Positions 57,278 through 64,000 of a stretch of DNA of 64,000 nucleotides are shown in pieces; position 1 is the stretch's first letter, and the number at the start of each line of letters is the position of its first letter. The stretch is from contig NZ_JBKBHC010000002.1 in NCBI RefSeq assembly GCF_046297895.1, positions 310,001-374,000 on the forward strand. The letters run 5' to 3'. The position numbers and the translations under genes were made by a program. The notes under the pieces were generated by a model. The model was given only the letters and a program-made list of their open reading frames with translations, was not told where the DNA came from and did no database searches. Source of the DNA: Ferrovibrio sp046297895. GTDB taxonomy: Bacteria > Pseudomonadota > Alphaproteobacteria > Ferrovibrionales > Ferrovibrionaceae.

Positions 57278-58084
57278 CTACCAGAAAAAGCCGAGCTGGT
57301 GCAGAAAGGCATCCATTGCCGACTGCCACAGGCCGGGCCGCTCCAGCAGCTGGTGGCCTTCGTCGTCATCGACCGGACCGAAGAGATACAATTCCGCACT
57401 GCCGCCGGCGCCGGTATAGGCATCGTGCCAGCGCCGGATCATGGCCGTGCTGTGATGGCGATCGTTCTCGGCATACAGCCACAGCGAGGGCGCCTCGGCC
57501 CCGGCTCCGGCCCGCACGAAGACCTCCCGGTTGAAGTCCTCCATCATGCCGTTTTCGGCGATCCAGCCGCCGGCGAAATTGATGCTGCCGACCAGTCCGG
57601 CCGGGTGCAGACCGGCATAAACGACGCTGAGCAGGCCACCGCGCGAATGCCCCGCCACCAGGATGCGGCGCGCGTCGATGTCAGACCGCTGCCGCATGAA
57701 ATTCACCGTCGCGCCTACGTCGTCCAGCGCATGCTGCAGCCCTTCGGCAAGCTTGAGCGCATTCCACTCGTAGCTTTCCAGGTATTCGCCTTCCGAGCCG
57801 CCGCGGCCACGCCGCATCGGTGCGACGAAGGCGAAGCCGCGATCATGGAAATAGCGCGCCTGACTCTCGTAGCGCAGCACCGCCCGGCGCGGGATGCGGC
57901 CACGGTCGGCGCCCTGCCCGGTAGATCCGTGGTTGAACACCACCAGCGGGGCAGGGCCTGCCGTATCGGCGGGCGGATAGTAGGTGGCATTTATGGTAAA
58001 CGGCCGGCACAGCACCGGGTCGACAACACGGCTGGGGATCGTGAGGCTTTCGCTGGTAAGACTGTTAGTCGGCACAGCGATCAT
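57278..58084 (-). CDS. Alpha/beta hydrolase (prolyl-oligopeptidase/dienelactone-hydrolase-like)
   Basis: The 268-residue protein has the oxyanion region VVFNHGSTGQG, the nucleophile elbow AGHSRGGLLSVVYAG and a late His (EGHQLLERPG) of the catalytic triad. No signal peptide is seen. The substrate is unknown. It follows the DUF2336 gene on the same strand with 16 bases between, so the two may be cotranscribed, and it converges with the second kinase. Confidence 0.82.
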   Translation of the reverse strand: MIAVPTNSLTSESLTIPSRVVDPVLCRPFTINATYYPPADTAGPAPLVVFNHGSTGQGADRGRIPRRAVLRYESQARYFHDRGFAFVAPMRRGRGGSEGEYLESYEWNALKLAEGLQHALDDVGATVNFMRQRSDIDARRILVAGHSRGGLLSVVYAGLHPAGLVGSINFAGGWIAENGMMEDFNREVFVRAGAGAEAPSLWLYAENDRHHSTAMIRRWHDAYTGAGGSAELYLFGPVDDDEGHQLLERPGLWQSAMDAFLHQLGFFW

Positions 58085-58100
58085 GATCTGCGGCGCCCGT

Positions 58101-59231
58101 TCAGGCCGCCATCCGTTGCGCCGCCTGGGCGCGCGAGCGCCGGCGGGCTAGCCAGCGCTGTTCCTGGGGGTCCCACAGGACGGTGAAGTCGGCCAGCACC
58201 ATCGCGGTGACCATCTCGGCGAATTCCGCCCGTTCGGCGGCGCCACGCATGAAATCGAAGCCACGCGCCAACTCGATCACCGCCTCGACCATCTTGAAGT
58301 AATCCTGCGGCAGGCGGCAGCGCTGGTAGATCGCGGTCAATCCGCGCCGGCCGGGATCGTGGATCAGCAGTCGCGCATTGCCCAGCGATATGCCGGCAAG
58401 CTGCGCCAGCGCCTGTTCGAAAAAGGCCAGATCGCCGCCGGACAGCGCACGCAGCACCAGCATGCCGCTGAGCTGGCCGCGTTTCTGCAGGTCGGCGACC
58501 AGATCGGCCAAGGCCGGCGGTTCGGCGCCGTCGCCCAGCAGGCCGAGCAGCGTGCGCTCGCGCAGTTGCATCATGGTGTCGGCCGCCATGGCGGGCGGAA
58601 TCTGGTAGCGCGCGATCAGCGCCTCGCGCAGCGTATCGGAAATCTGCGCGATCAGCCGCGCGGCGAATTTCGGCGGCAGGTTCGGATGGCGCGCCAGCGC
58701 ATCGCCCAGGCCACGGCTGTCGGGGAACCGGTCCAGCGCGCGATCCATTTGCGCGGGGCCTATGCGGGCACCGCGATTGTTCATCAGCACCACCACGGCG
58801 GGCTCGGCCGCATAAGCGATCAGCGCATCGGCAAGATCGGTCGACACTGCGGGACGGCCGGCGATGGCCGACTGGTGCTGCGGCGACACCGCCTGCAGCA
58901 GCTCGATCAGGTCGGCATCGCTGAAAACCGGCGAATGCCGCAGCAGCGGCGTTGCCACGGCGGCGATGTCGCGCGCCAGCCGCAGGGCCATGCCGTGCGG
59001 CAGTTCGGGACTGTCGCGCAGGTGCTCGGCCAGGGCCTGGCGTACGCTGGCTTCCGCATCGCGGGCCAGCGCCGCGATGATCGCCTGCGCGAGTTGGCGC
59101 TCCGTCGCGGTCAGCGTGCGGCCGCCATAGGCGCGCGCGACTTTCGCGGCCGTGTCGGCCCGCGCCGCCGGCGATGGATCCGCCAGCAGCCGCTCGACAT
59201 CCTGGATACTGAGAAACGCCCCGTCTGACAC
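58101..59231 (-). CDS. DUF2336-family protein
   Basis: The 376-residue protein is all-helical, Ala/Leu-rich with HEAT-like repetition, and matches the DUF2336 family of alphaproteobacteria (FLSIQDVERLLADPSPAARA, QPHQSAIAGRPAVS-like region QHQSAIAGRPAVSTDLADAL, LPQDYFKMVEAVIELARGFD). The function is unknown, though some members are linked to signalling genes. The GTG at 59231 has CAGGA seven bases upstream; an extension upstream lacks family similarity. Two histidine kinases lie nearby beyond the hydrolase gene. Confidence 0.82.
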   Translation of the reverse strand: MSDGAFLSIQDVERLLADPSPAARADTAAKVARAYGGRTLTATERQLAQAIIAALARDAEASVRQALAEHLRDSPELPHGMALRLARDIAAVATPLLRHSPVFSDADLIELLQAVSPQHQSAIAGRPAVSTDLADALIAYAAEPAVVVLMNNRGARIGPAQMDRALDRFPDSRGLGDALARHPNLPPKFAARLIAQISDTLREALIARYQIPPAMAADTMMQLRERTLLGLLGDGAEPPALADLVADLQKRGQLSGMLVLRALSGGDLAFFEQALAQLAGISLGNARLLIHDPGRRGLTAIYQRCRLPQDYFKMVEAVIELARGFDFMRGAAERAEFAEMVTAMVLADFTVLWDPQEQRWLARRRSRAQAAQRMAA

Positions 59232-59414
59232 CGAAATCCTGCCCCGCGGTCCGATGTTGGCGGCGGACAATAGCAAAGGAAGCCGAAATGTCACGATCAA
59301 ATCGCGGCGCCGCTGCCACGCGGCACGCCGTTTACTTCTGTATGCAGCCGCTGGCTGCACGATCCGCGCGTCGCAGGCCGCCGGATTCAACCGATTGGAT
59401 TTACCGGGGCCGGC

Positions 59415-60035
59415 CTAAACGCGGCGGAAGCGGCTGAACTGGAAATTCTGCATGCGCCCGGCCGGCGTCTGATGCCCCTCCAACAAAGACTGCTGGAGTA
59501 CGAATCCTTCGCCGAGTTCCGTCTGCAGGCTTTCGGGGCTGTAGCGCCGCACCGGCAGGCCGCTGCAGCGCTCAGGCCCATCGAGCGCGAAGCTGCCGAT
59601 CACCACGTGGCCGCCAGCGGGAACCGCAGTGCTCAGAGCCGCCTTGTAGGCGGCGCGATCTTCGGGCGCGGTGAGGAAATGAAACACCGCGCGGTCATGC
59701 CACAGATCGTAGCGCCGCTGCGGCTGCCATGCGGTAATGTCGGCCACGATCCAGTCGACGCGGGCCGCGCCGTCGCCCAGCCGCGCCTGCGCCCGGGCCA
59801 GGGCCGCGCTGGCAATGTCGAGTACGGTGATATCGCGCCAGCCCTCCGCCAGCAGCGCATCGACCAGCCGCGAGGCGCCGCCGCCGATGTCGATGACGGA
59901 TGCGGCCGCTGGCACCAGACCGGTCTGCGCGATCAGGCCGAGCGAAGTCTGCGGCCGGTCCTGGAACCAGCTCACCTCCATCTCGCCCTTGGTCGAGTAG
60001 ACTTCCTGCCAGTGCTGCTCGCGCGCGCCGGTCAT
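59415..60035 (-). CDS. Class I SAM-dependent methyltransferase
   Basis: The 206-residue protein has HWQEVYSTKGEMEVSWFQDR at its start and the SAM-binding SVIDIGGGASRLVDALLAEG and VLDIASAALARAQARLG. It is of the general small methyltransferase type (thiopurine-like/UbiE-like) with no clear substrate. The ATG at 60035 overlaps the gshB stop by four bases. A link to thiol or glutathione metabolism is suggested only by this coupling. Confidence 0.85.
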   Translation of the reverse strand: MTGAREQHWQEVYSTKGEMEVSWFQDRPQTSLGLIAQTGLVPAAASVIDIGGGASRLVDALLAEGWRDITVLDIASAALARAQARLGDGAARVDWIVADITAWQPQRRYDLWHDRAVFHFLTAPEDRAAYKAALSTAVPAGGHVVIGSFALDGPERCSGLPVRRYSPESLQTELGEGFVLQQSLLEGHQTPAGRMQNFQFSRFRRV

Positions 60036-60988
60036 GCCAGCACGCGCCGCTTCAGCGCATCCTCGATGGCATCCCATATCTCGGCTTCCAGCCGCACGCC
60101 GTCGAAACGGTTGATCTGCTGGATGCCGGTGGGCGAGGTGACGTTGATCTCGGTGAGGTAGCCGCCGATCACATCGATGCCGACGAAAATCAGGCCCTCG
60201 CGCTTGAGATGCGGTCCGATGATGTCGCAGATCTCGCGGTCGCGGTCGGTGAGCGTGGATTTTTCCGGCCGGCCGCCGACATGCATGTTGGAACGCGCCT
60301 CGCCCTTGGCCGGCACGCGATTGACCGCGCCGGCGGGGCGACCGTCGATCAGGATGATGCGCTTGTCGCCCTGGCGCACCTCAGGCAGGTAGCGCTGCAC
60401 GATCACCGGCTCGCGCGAGAGCTTGGTGAACATCTCGAGCAGCGAACCCAGATTCTCATCGTCAGGCCGCAGCCGGAACACGCCGGCGCCGCCATTGCCG
60501 AACAGGGGTTTCAGGATGATGTCGCCATGCTCGGCGCGAAACGACTTGATCGCCTCCATGTCGGACGAGATCAGGGTGGGCGGCATCACGCCGTCGAAAT
60601 GGGTGACATACAGCTTTTCCGGCGCATTGCGCACGGCCACCGGGTTGTTCACCACCAGCGTCCTGGGATGGATGTGCTGCAGAATATGGGTGGCGGTGAT
60701 GTAGGCCATGTCGAAGGGCGGGTCCTGACGCATCAGCACAACATCCATCTCGGCTAGGTCCACCAGCGCCGGCTCGCCCAGCGTGTAGTGGTTGCCGCGC
60801 TCGTACCGCAGGCGCAATGGCCGGGCCCGGGCCAGCACGCGGCCGTCGCGGAAACTCAAATCCTTGGCAAGATAGTGGATCAGCGTATAGCCGCGCCGCT
60901 CGGCCTCCAGACCCAGCATGAAGGAACTGTCGCCATCGAAATCGATATGTTCGATGGGGTCCATCTGGATCGCCACCTTGAGAGCCAT
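60032..60988 (-). CDS. gshB: Glutathione synthetase
   Basis: Adds glycine to gamma-glutamylcysteine in glutathione synthesis. The 318-residue ATP-grasp protein starts with MALKVAIQMDPIEHIDFDGD and has ILKPLFGNGGAGVFR (ATP loop), DKRIILIDGRPAGAVNRVP and TEINVTSPTGIQQINRF, typical family motifs. It follows a SirB1-type gene and precedes the methyltransferase. Confidence 0.96.
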   Translation of the reverse strand: MALKVAIQMDPIEHIDFDGDSSFMLGLEAERRGYTLIHYLAKDLSFRDGRVLARARPLRLRYERGNHYTLGEPALVDLAEMDVVLMRQDPPFDMAYITATHILQHIHPRTLVVNNPVAVRNAPEKLYVTHFDGVMPPTLISSDMEAIKSFRAEHGDIILKPLFGNGGAGVFRLRPDDENLGSLLEMFTKLSREPVIVQRYLPEVRQGDKRIILIDGRPAGAVNRVPAKGEARSNMHVGGRPEKSTLTDRDREICDIIGPHLKREGLIFVGIDVIGGYLTEINVTSPTGIQQINRFDGVRLEAEIWDAIEDALKRRVLA

Positions 60989-61023
60989 GGCACAGTCCTT
61001 CTGTTTGTGGGAGACGCGATTTT

Positions 61024-61860
61024 CTAGTTGAGCTGCAGTCGAATGTGGCGCAGGAAGGCTTCGGCCTCAAGACTTGCCGCCTCGTCCCCCGCCAGCATGA
61101 GGAACCGTTCGGTGGCGGCGATCGCCTGGCGGATACGGCCGAGCTTGCCCTCGACCACGCCGAGCTCGCGCCAGGCCGCCGCGAAATTCGGCGCCACCAG
61201 CAGCATGCGCCGCAGCGTTTCGGCCGTGCGCTCGAGATCGCCCGCGCGCCAGGCACGCCCCTTGATGTTGTTCTGCAGGCGCAGCAGCACCTCGCGTGCG
61301 CTCATCGGCCGCATGTGTTCAGGCCGCACATCCTCGCCGCCGCCCATGCGGCGCAGCAGATCCTGCATCTCGGGTGGCGCCGCGATCCTTCCGCCATGGA
61401 AGGGGTCGAGCACCAGGCCGCCATCCTCGCCTTCCAGCCGGATCAGGAAATGGCCGGGAAAATCCAGGCCGCTGACCGGCCAGGCCTGGGCCTTGGCCGC
61501 GTAGATGTAGAGGATGCCCAGCGCCACCGGCAGGCCCATGCGACGGTCGATCACCCGGATCAGGTCGGCATTCTGCGGATCGTCATAGGTCTCGGTATCG
61601 CCGCGATAGCCGAACTCCACGCCGATCACCCCGGCCAGCGCCATGGCGCGCGGCGCCACTTCGGGACCGGCATCGACGCGGCTGAGCGCAGCGGCGATAT
61701 CACCCAGATGGCGGCGATAGGGCATGAGATCGATCGCGGGGCGGTCAAGCGCGGCCAGCAGCAGGGCCGCCTCGGCGATGTCGAGGCCGTCATCGGGGGC
61801 GGCGCCGAGGGCTTTCAGGGCTGTTTCGATTGCCTCCGTGTCGCCCATCGCACCGCCCAT
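61024..61860 (-). CDS. SirB1-family protein (transglutaminase-like and TPR)
   Basis: The 278-residue protein has the SirB1 N-terminal domain (DLIRVIDRRMGLPVALGILY, VSGLDFPGHFLIRLEG) and C-terminal TPR-like helices (LRRMLLVAPNFAAAWRELGV). Function is unknown, although the family is conserved and often near translation-release or envelope genes. The ATG at 61860 is used; the ATG at 61848 is also plausible. It follows the BON-domain lipoprotein gene and precedes gshB. Confidence 0.82.
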   Translation of the reverse strand: MGGAMGDTEAIETALKALGAAPDDGLDIAEAALLLAALDRPAIDLMPYRRHLGDIAAALSRVDAGPEVAPRAMALAGVIGVEFGYRGDTETYDDPQNADLIRVIDRRMGLPVALGILYIYAAKAQAWPVSGLDFPGHFLIRLEGEDGGLVLDPFHGGRIAAPPEMQDLLRRMGGGEDVRPEHMRPMSAREVLLRLQNNIKGRAWRAGDLERTAETLRRMLLVAPNFAAAWRELGVVEGKLGRIRQAIAATERFLMLAGDEAASLEAEAFLRHIRLQLN

Positions 61861-61879
61861 CGCACTGGCCGCCTGCGGG

Positions 61880-62494
61880 TTACACGGGCCGGCGACGCGG
61901 ATCGGTCTTCAGCCACACATGGCTGACCACGCGCCGGACGCCCTTGATCACGCGCGCATGCTCGGTCACGCGCTGAAGCTCGTCCTCGCTCTGCGCCAGG
62001 CCGATCAGATAGATCGTGCCGTTCACCGTCTCGATCGAGTAGTTGATGTCGACGATGCTCTTATCGGTGGCCAGCTTGGCGCGCAACTGCGTGGTGATCC
62101 AGGTATCGTTGGCGGAATCGATCAGATCGCCCGACGACGTCACCTGCAGTTCGTTGATCACTTCGTGGATGCGGTCGGATGCCGCCCAAGCCAGGCGGGT
62201 GGCCTCGTCGCGGGAAAATTCCGTACCCACCACGCCGGTCAGCAGCACACGGCCCTCGACCACCGTGATCGACAGCTTGCGCCACAGATACTGGTTCTCC
62301 TTGAGCAGCTTGTCGTTGATCAGCAGCTGAATGCCCTTGTCGTTGGCGGCGTTCTTGGCGCCACGCTCCTCGGCGGCGGCGATGCCGGCCGTCGCACCCG
62401 CACCGACGGCCAGGCCGACGCAGCCACTGAGCAGCGGCGCGGCGGCAAGGAGCAGAATCAGCGGAACGAAACGCAGATGTTTGGATGAACGCAC
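61880..62494 (-). CDS. BON-domain outer-membrane lipoprotein, DolP-like
   Basis: The 204-residue lipoprotein has a signal with lipobox LLSGC (Cys near residue 25), then two BON domains (about 55-120 and 130-200; KLSITVVEGRVLLTGVVGTE, INYSIETVNGTIYLIGLAQS). This is the layout of E. coli DolP (YraP), which acts in outer-membrane integrity. The GTG at 62494 has GGGGAG eight bases upstream. The neighbours yraN, rsmI and divergent lpoA reproduce the E. coli yra cluster. Confidence 0.88.
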   Translation of the reverse strand: MRSSKHLRFVPLILLLAAAPLLSGCVGLAVGAGATAGIAAAEERGAKNAANDKGIQLLINDKLLKENQYLWRKLSITVVEGRVLLTGVVGTEFSRDEATRLAWAASDRIHEVINELQVTSSGDLIDSANDTWITTQLRAKLATDKSIVDINYSIETVNGTIYLIGLAQSEDELQRVTEHARVIKGVRRVVSHVWLKTDPRRRPV

Positions 62495-62549
62495 GGACGA
62501 CTCCCCTGCCTGTGATGGAACCAAAACAAATCCCGGCCGGCGCGGCCGC

Positions 62550-62912
62550 TCAGATCCGCCAGGCATCGCGGATATGGCGCGGCAGCCGCCCGGGGGCAAG
62601 CAGCACGGCATCGAAGCGCAGCGACAGGGCGGCGGCATCGGGTTGCCGGGACAAGAATACCGCAGCCGCCTGCGCAATGCGACGGCGCTGGGCCGCCTGG
62701 ATCGCCTCTGCCGCACGATCCTGCTCGGCGCGCCATTTCACCTCCACGGCCACCAGCAGCGGGCCGCGACGGGCCAGGATGTCGATTTCGCCGGAGGGAT
62801 GGCGCCAGTTGCGCGCCAGGATGCGATAGCCCTGCAGACGCAGCCACCAGGCCGCCATGCTTTCGCCGCGGCGGCCGGTGCGGTTGCGGCTGTCGCGGTC
62901 AATCTTCTCCAT
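62550..62912 (-). CDS. yraN: YraN-family (UPF0102) nuclease-fold protein
   Basis: The 120-residue protein has the restriction-nuclease-like fold with motif RNWRHPSGEIDILARRGPLL and VAVEVKWR, including the E-x-D...E-x-K residues. Function is not established. The ATG at 62912 overlaps the rsmI stop by 14 bases; a longer start (62939) within rsmI is less likely. Its place after rsmI and before the BON lipoprotein matches the E. coli cluster. Confidence 0.85.
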   Translation of the reverse strand: MEKIDRDSRNRTGRRGESMAAWWLRLQGYRILARNWRHPSGEIDILARRGPLLVAVEVKWRAEQDRAAEAIQAAQRRRIAQAAAVFLSRQPDAAALSLRFDAVLLAPGRLPRHIRDAWRI

Positions 62913-63801
62913 CGTCGCGCAGTTCAAGGGCACGCGCATAGACCGGCTTGCGCGACAGGCCGAGTAGGGTGGCCACCTCGTCCACCGCCTGGCGCAGCGG
63001 CAGCCGCGCCATCGCCTCGGCCAGCGCCGCGTCCAGGTCGGCGTCGCTTGGCGCGGCGGCGGCCGGCGGCGGCCCGATCACCAGCGTGACCTCCCCCTTC
63101 GGCGGGCCATGCTCGGCATAATGCGCCGCCAGCTCGCCCAGGCCGCCGCGGCGTACCTCCTCGAATTTCTTGGTCAGCTCACGTGCCACCGCCGCCTCGC
63201 GCTGCGCTCCCAGCATGGCGGCCATGTCAGCCAGGCTGTCGGCCAGGCGCTGGGCGCTTTCCAGCAGCACCAGCGTGGCCGGCACGGATTTCAGCTCGGC
63301 CAGCCAGCTTCGCCGGGCCGCCGATTTGGGCGGCGGGAACCCGGCAAACAGGAACCGGTCGCTGGGCAGGCCCGAGAGGCAAAGCGCGGTGGGCACGGCC
63401 GAGGCCCCCGGCAGGGCAGTGACATGCAGGCCGGCGGCAATGCAATCCTTCACCAGCTTGTAGCCCGGATCGTTGATCAGTGGCGTGCCGGCATCGGAAA
63501 CCAGCGCCACCACCGCGCCGCCCTGCAGCTTTTCGATCAACTGGGGCCGCACTTTCGCCGCATTATGCTCGTGGTATGGCAATAGATGGGCCTTGATGCC
63601 GTAGCGCTGCAGCAACGGCCCGGTCACCCGGCTGTCCTCGCAGGCAACCAGGTCGGCCCGCCTCAGCAGGGCCAGGGCCCGCAGGGTAATATCGGCGGCG
63701 TTGCCGATGGGGGTGGCCACCAGATATAAGCCGGGGGTGAATTGCGCCGCGTCCACCCCGGAGAGCAGAGCTTCGGGCAGCGGCAGGATCGGGTTTGTCA
63801 T
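62899..63801 (-). CDS. rsmI: 16S rRNA (cytidine(1402)-2'-O)-methyltransferase
   Basis: Adds 2'-O-methyl to C1402 in the decoding centre. The 300-residue tetrapyrrole-methylase-fold protein has LYLVATPIGNAADITLRAL, CEDSRVTGPLLQRYGI, VALVSDAGTPLINDPGYKLV and LPGASAVPTALCLSGLP, all diagnostic. Its start codon overlaps the upstream start of the divergent lpoA gene (63800-63802), so promoters lie inside each other's coding regions. Confidence 0.97.
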   Translation of the reverse strand: MTNPILPLPEALLSGVDAAQFTPGLYLVATPIGNAADITLRALALLRRADLVACEDSRVTGPLLQRYGIKAHLLPYHEHNAAKVRPQLIEKLQGGAVVALVSDAGTPLINDPGYKLVKDCIAAGLHVTALPGASAVPTALCLSGLPSDRFLFAGFPPPKSAARRSWLAELKSVPATLVLLESAQRLADSLADMAAMLGAQREAAVARELTKKFEEVRRGGLGELAAHYAEHGPPKGEVTLVIGPPPAAAAPSDADLDAALAEAMARLPLRQAVDEVATLLGLSRKPVYARALELRDDGED

Positions 63802-63811
63802 GGGCGTCGGA

Positions 63812-64000
63812 ATGAGCTGCGTGCATTACCTTAAAGCGGGCCTTTCCGCGCTGTCTATGCTGGCAGCCCTTTCCCTGCCGCTAACGCTCGGCGCCTGCCA
63901 GGGCGGCACGGTCCAGGGCGGCCTGCCCGGCCTGCTGGAACGGATCGGGCCCGGCGCACCTCAGCGCGTGGCGCCGCAGCCCGCATCCCCGCCCGGCAGG
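63812..64000 (+). CDS. Penicillin-binding-protein activator LpoA-type lipoprotein, 3' end outside the window
   Basis: The frame is open to the window edge. It starts MSCVHYLKAGLSALSMLAAL, a signal peptide, and has a lipobox LGAC (LTLGACQGG) followed by a Gly/Pro-rich linker. Only about 63 residues are present, so the family rests mainly on position: divergent from rsmI, next to yraN and dolP-like genes, where LpoA is expected. An ATG at 63800 in the same frame adds four residues and is an alternative start. Confidence 0.7.
   Translation, partial: MSCVHYLKAGLSALSMLAALSLPLTLGACQGGTVQGGLPGLLERIGPGAPQRVAPQPASPPGR

Overview
The window is about 64 kb of high-GC chromosomal DNA from an alphaproteobacterium. 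The gene orders miaB-phoH-ybeY-corC-lnt-XRE-metK-trmB and rimP-nusA-ylxR-infB-rbfA-truB-rpsO-pnp, the Ros/MucR regulator, and the IalB, DUF1127, DUF2336 and PAS_5-type proteins together suggest a Rhodospirillales-like lineage. The genus cannot be fixed from this sequence. Coding density is high. No rRNA, tRNA, CRISPR array, prophage or insertion sequence was seen, and no gene-free stretch exceeds 300 bases.

Layout. 1-27,000 is mostly housekeeping and mostly on the minus strand: RNA decay and translation (pnp to rimP), a CbtA-like membrane protein, trmB, metK, an XRE regulator, lipoprotein maturation (lnt), corC, ybeY, phoH, miaB, plsC, a Fur-family gene, mucR and a fused tsaB-rimI gene. A VanX-type dipeptidase faces an amine oxidase and an ornithine-cyclodeaminase-like gene, followed upstream by lapA, ihfB and sppA. 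25,300-32,500 holds a sterol-desaturase-family pair, a PAS protein, an ECF sigma factor, ialB, rlmN, a small RcnB-like exported protein and a NIT-domain chemoreceptor.

32,700-38,500 is the most interesting region. It is a cyanate uptake and detoxification operon (binding protein, permease, ATPase, cyanase; minus strand) divergent from a PAS-containing sigma-54 activator. The intergenic region carries a near-perfect -24/-12 promoter, an IHF consensus site and three tandem inverted repeats, arranged as in an NtrC-type enhancer promoter. This differs from the LysR-type CynR control known in E. coli.

38,500-49,600 is accessory metabolism and transport: an orphan AbrB-type protein, MipA/OmpV, an M20 amidohydrolase, MFS and MATE transporters, a methyltransferase with a divergent GATase/AraC regulator, a core MetE-like methyltransferase, a YcaC-like hydrolase and a LysR regulator. 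49,600-51,800 is groESL with a promoter and CIRCE operator. 51,900-59,400 contains a thioesterase, a DSD1-type PLP enzyme, two tandem paralogous membrane histidine kinases with no adjacent response regulator, an alpha/beta hydrolase and a DUF2336 protein. 59,400-64,000 has a methyltransferase, gshB, a SirB1 protein and the envelope cluster dolP-like, yraN, rsmI, with lpoA divergent at the edge.

Start sites were chosen from family alignments recalled from knowledge, Shine-Dalgarno matches and overlap with neighbours. No database search was run.
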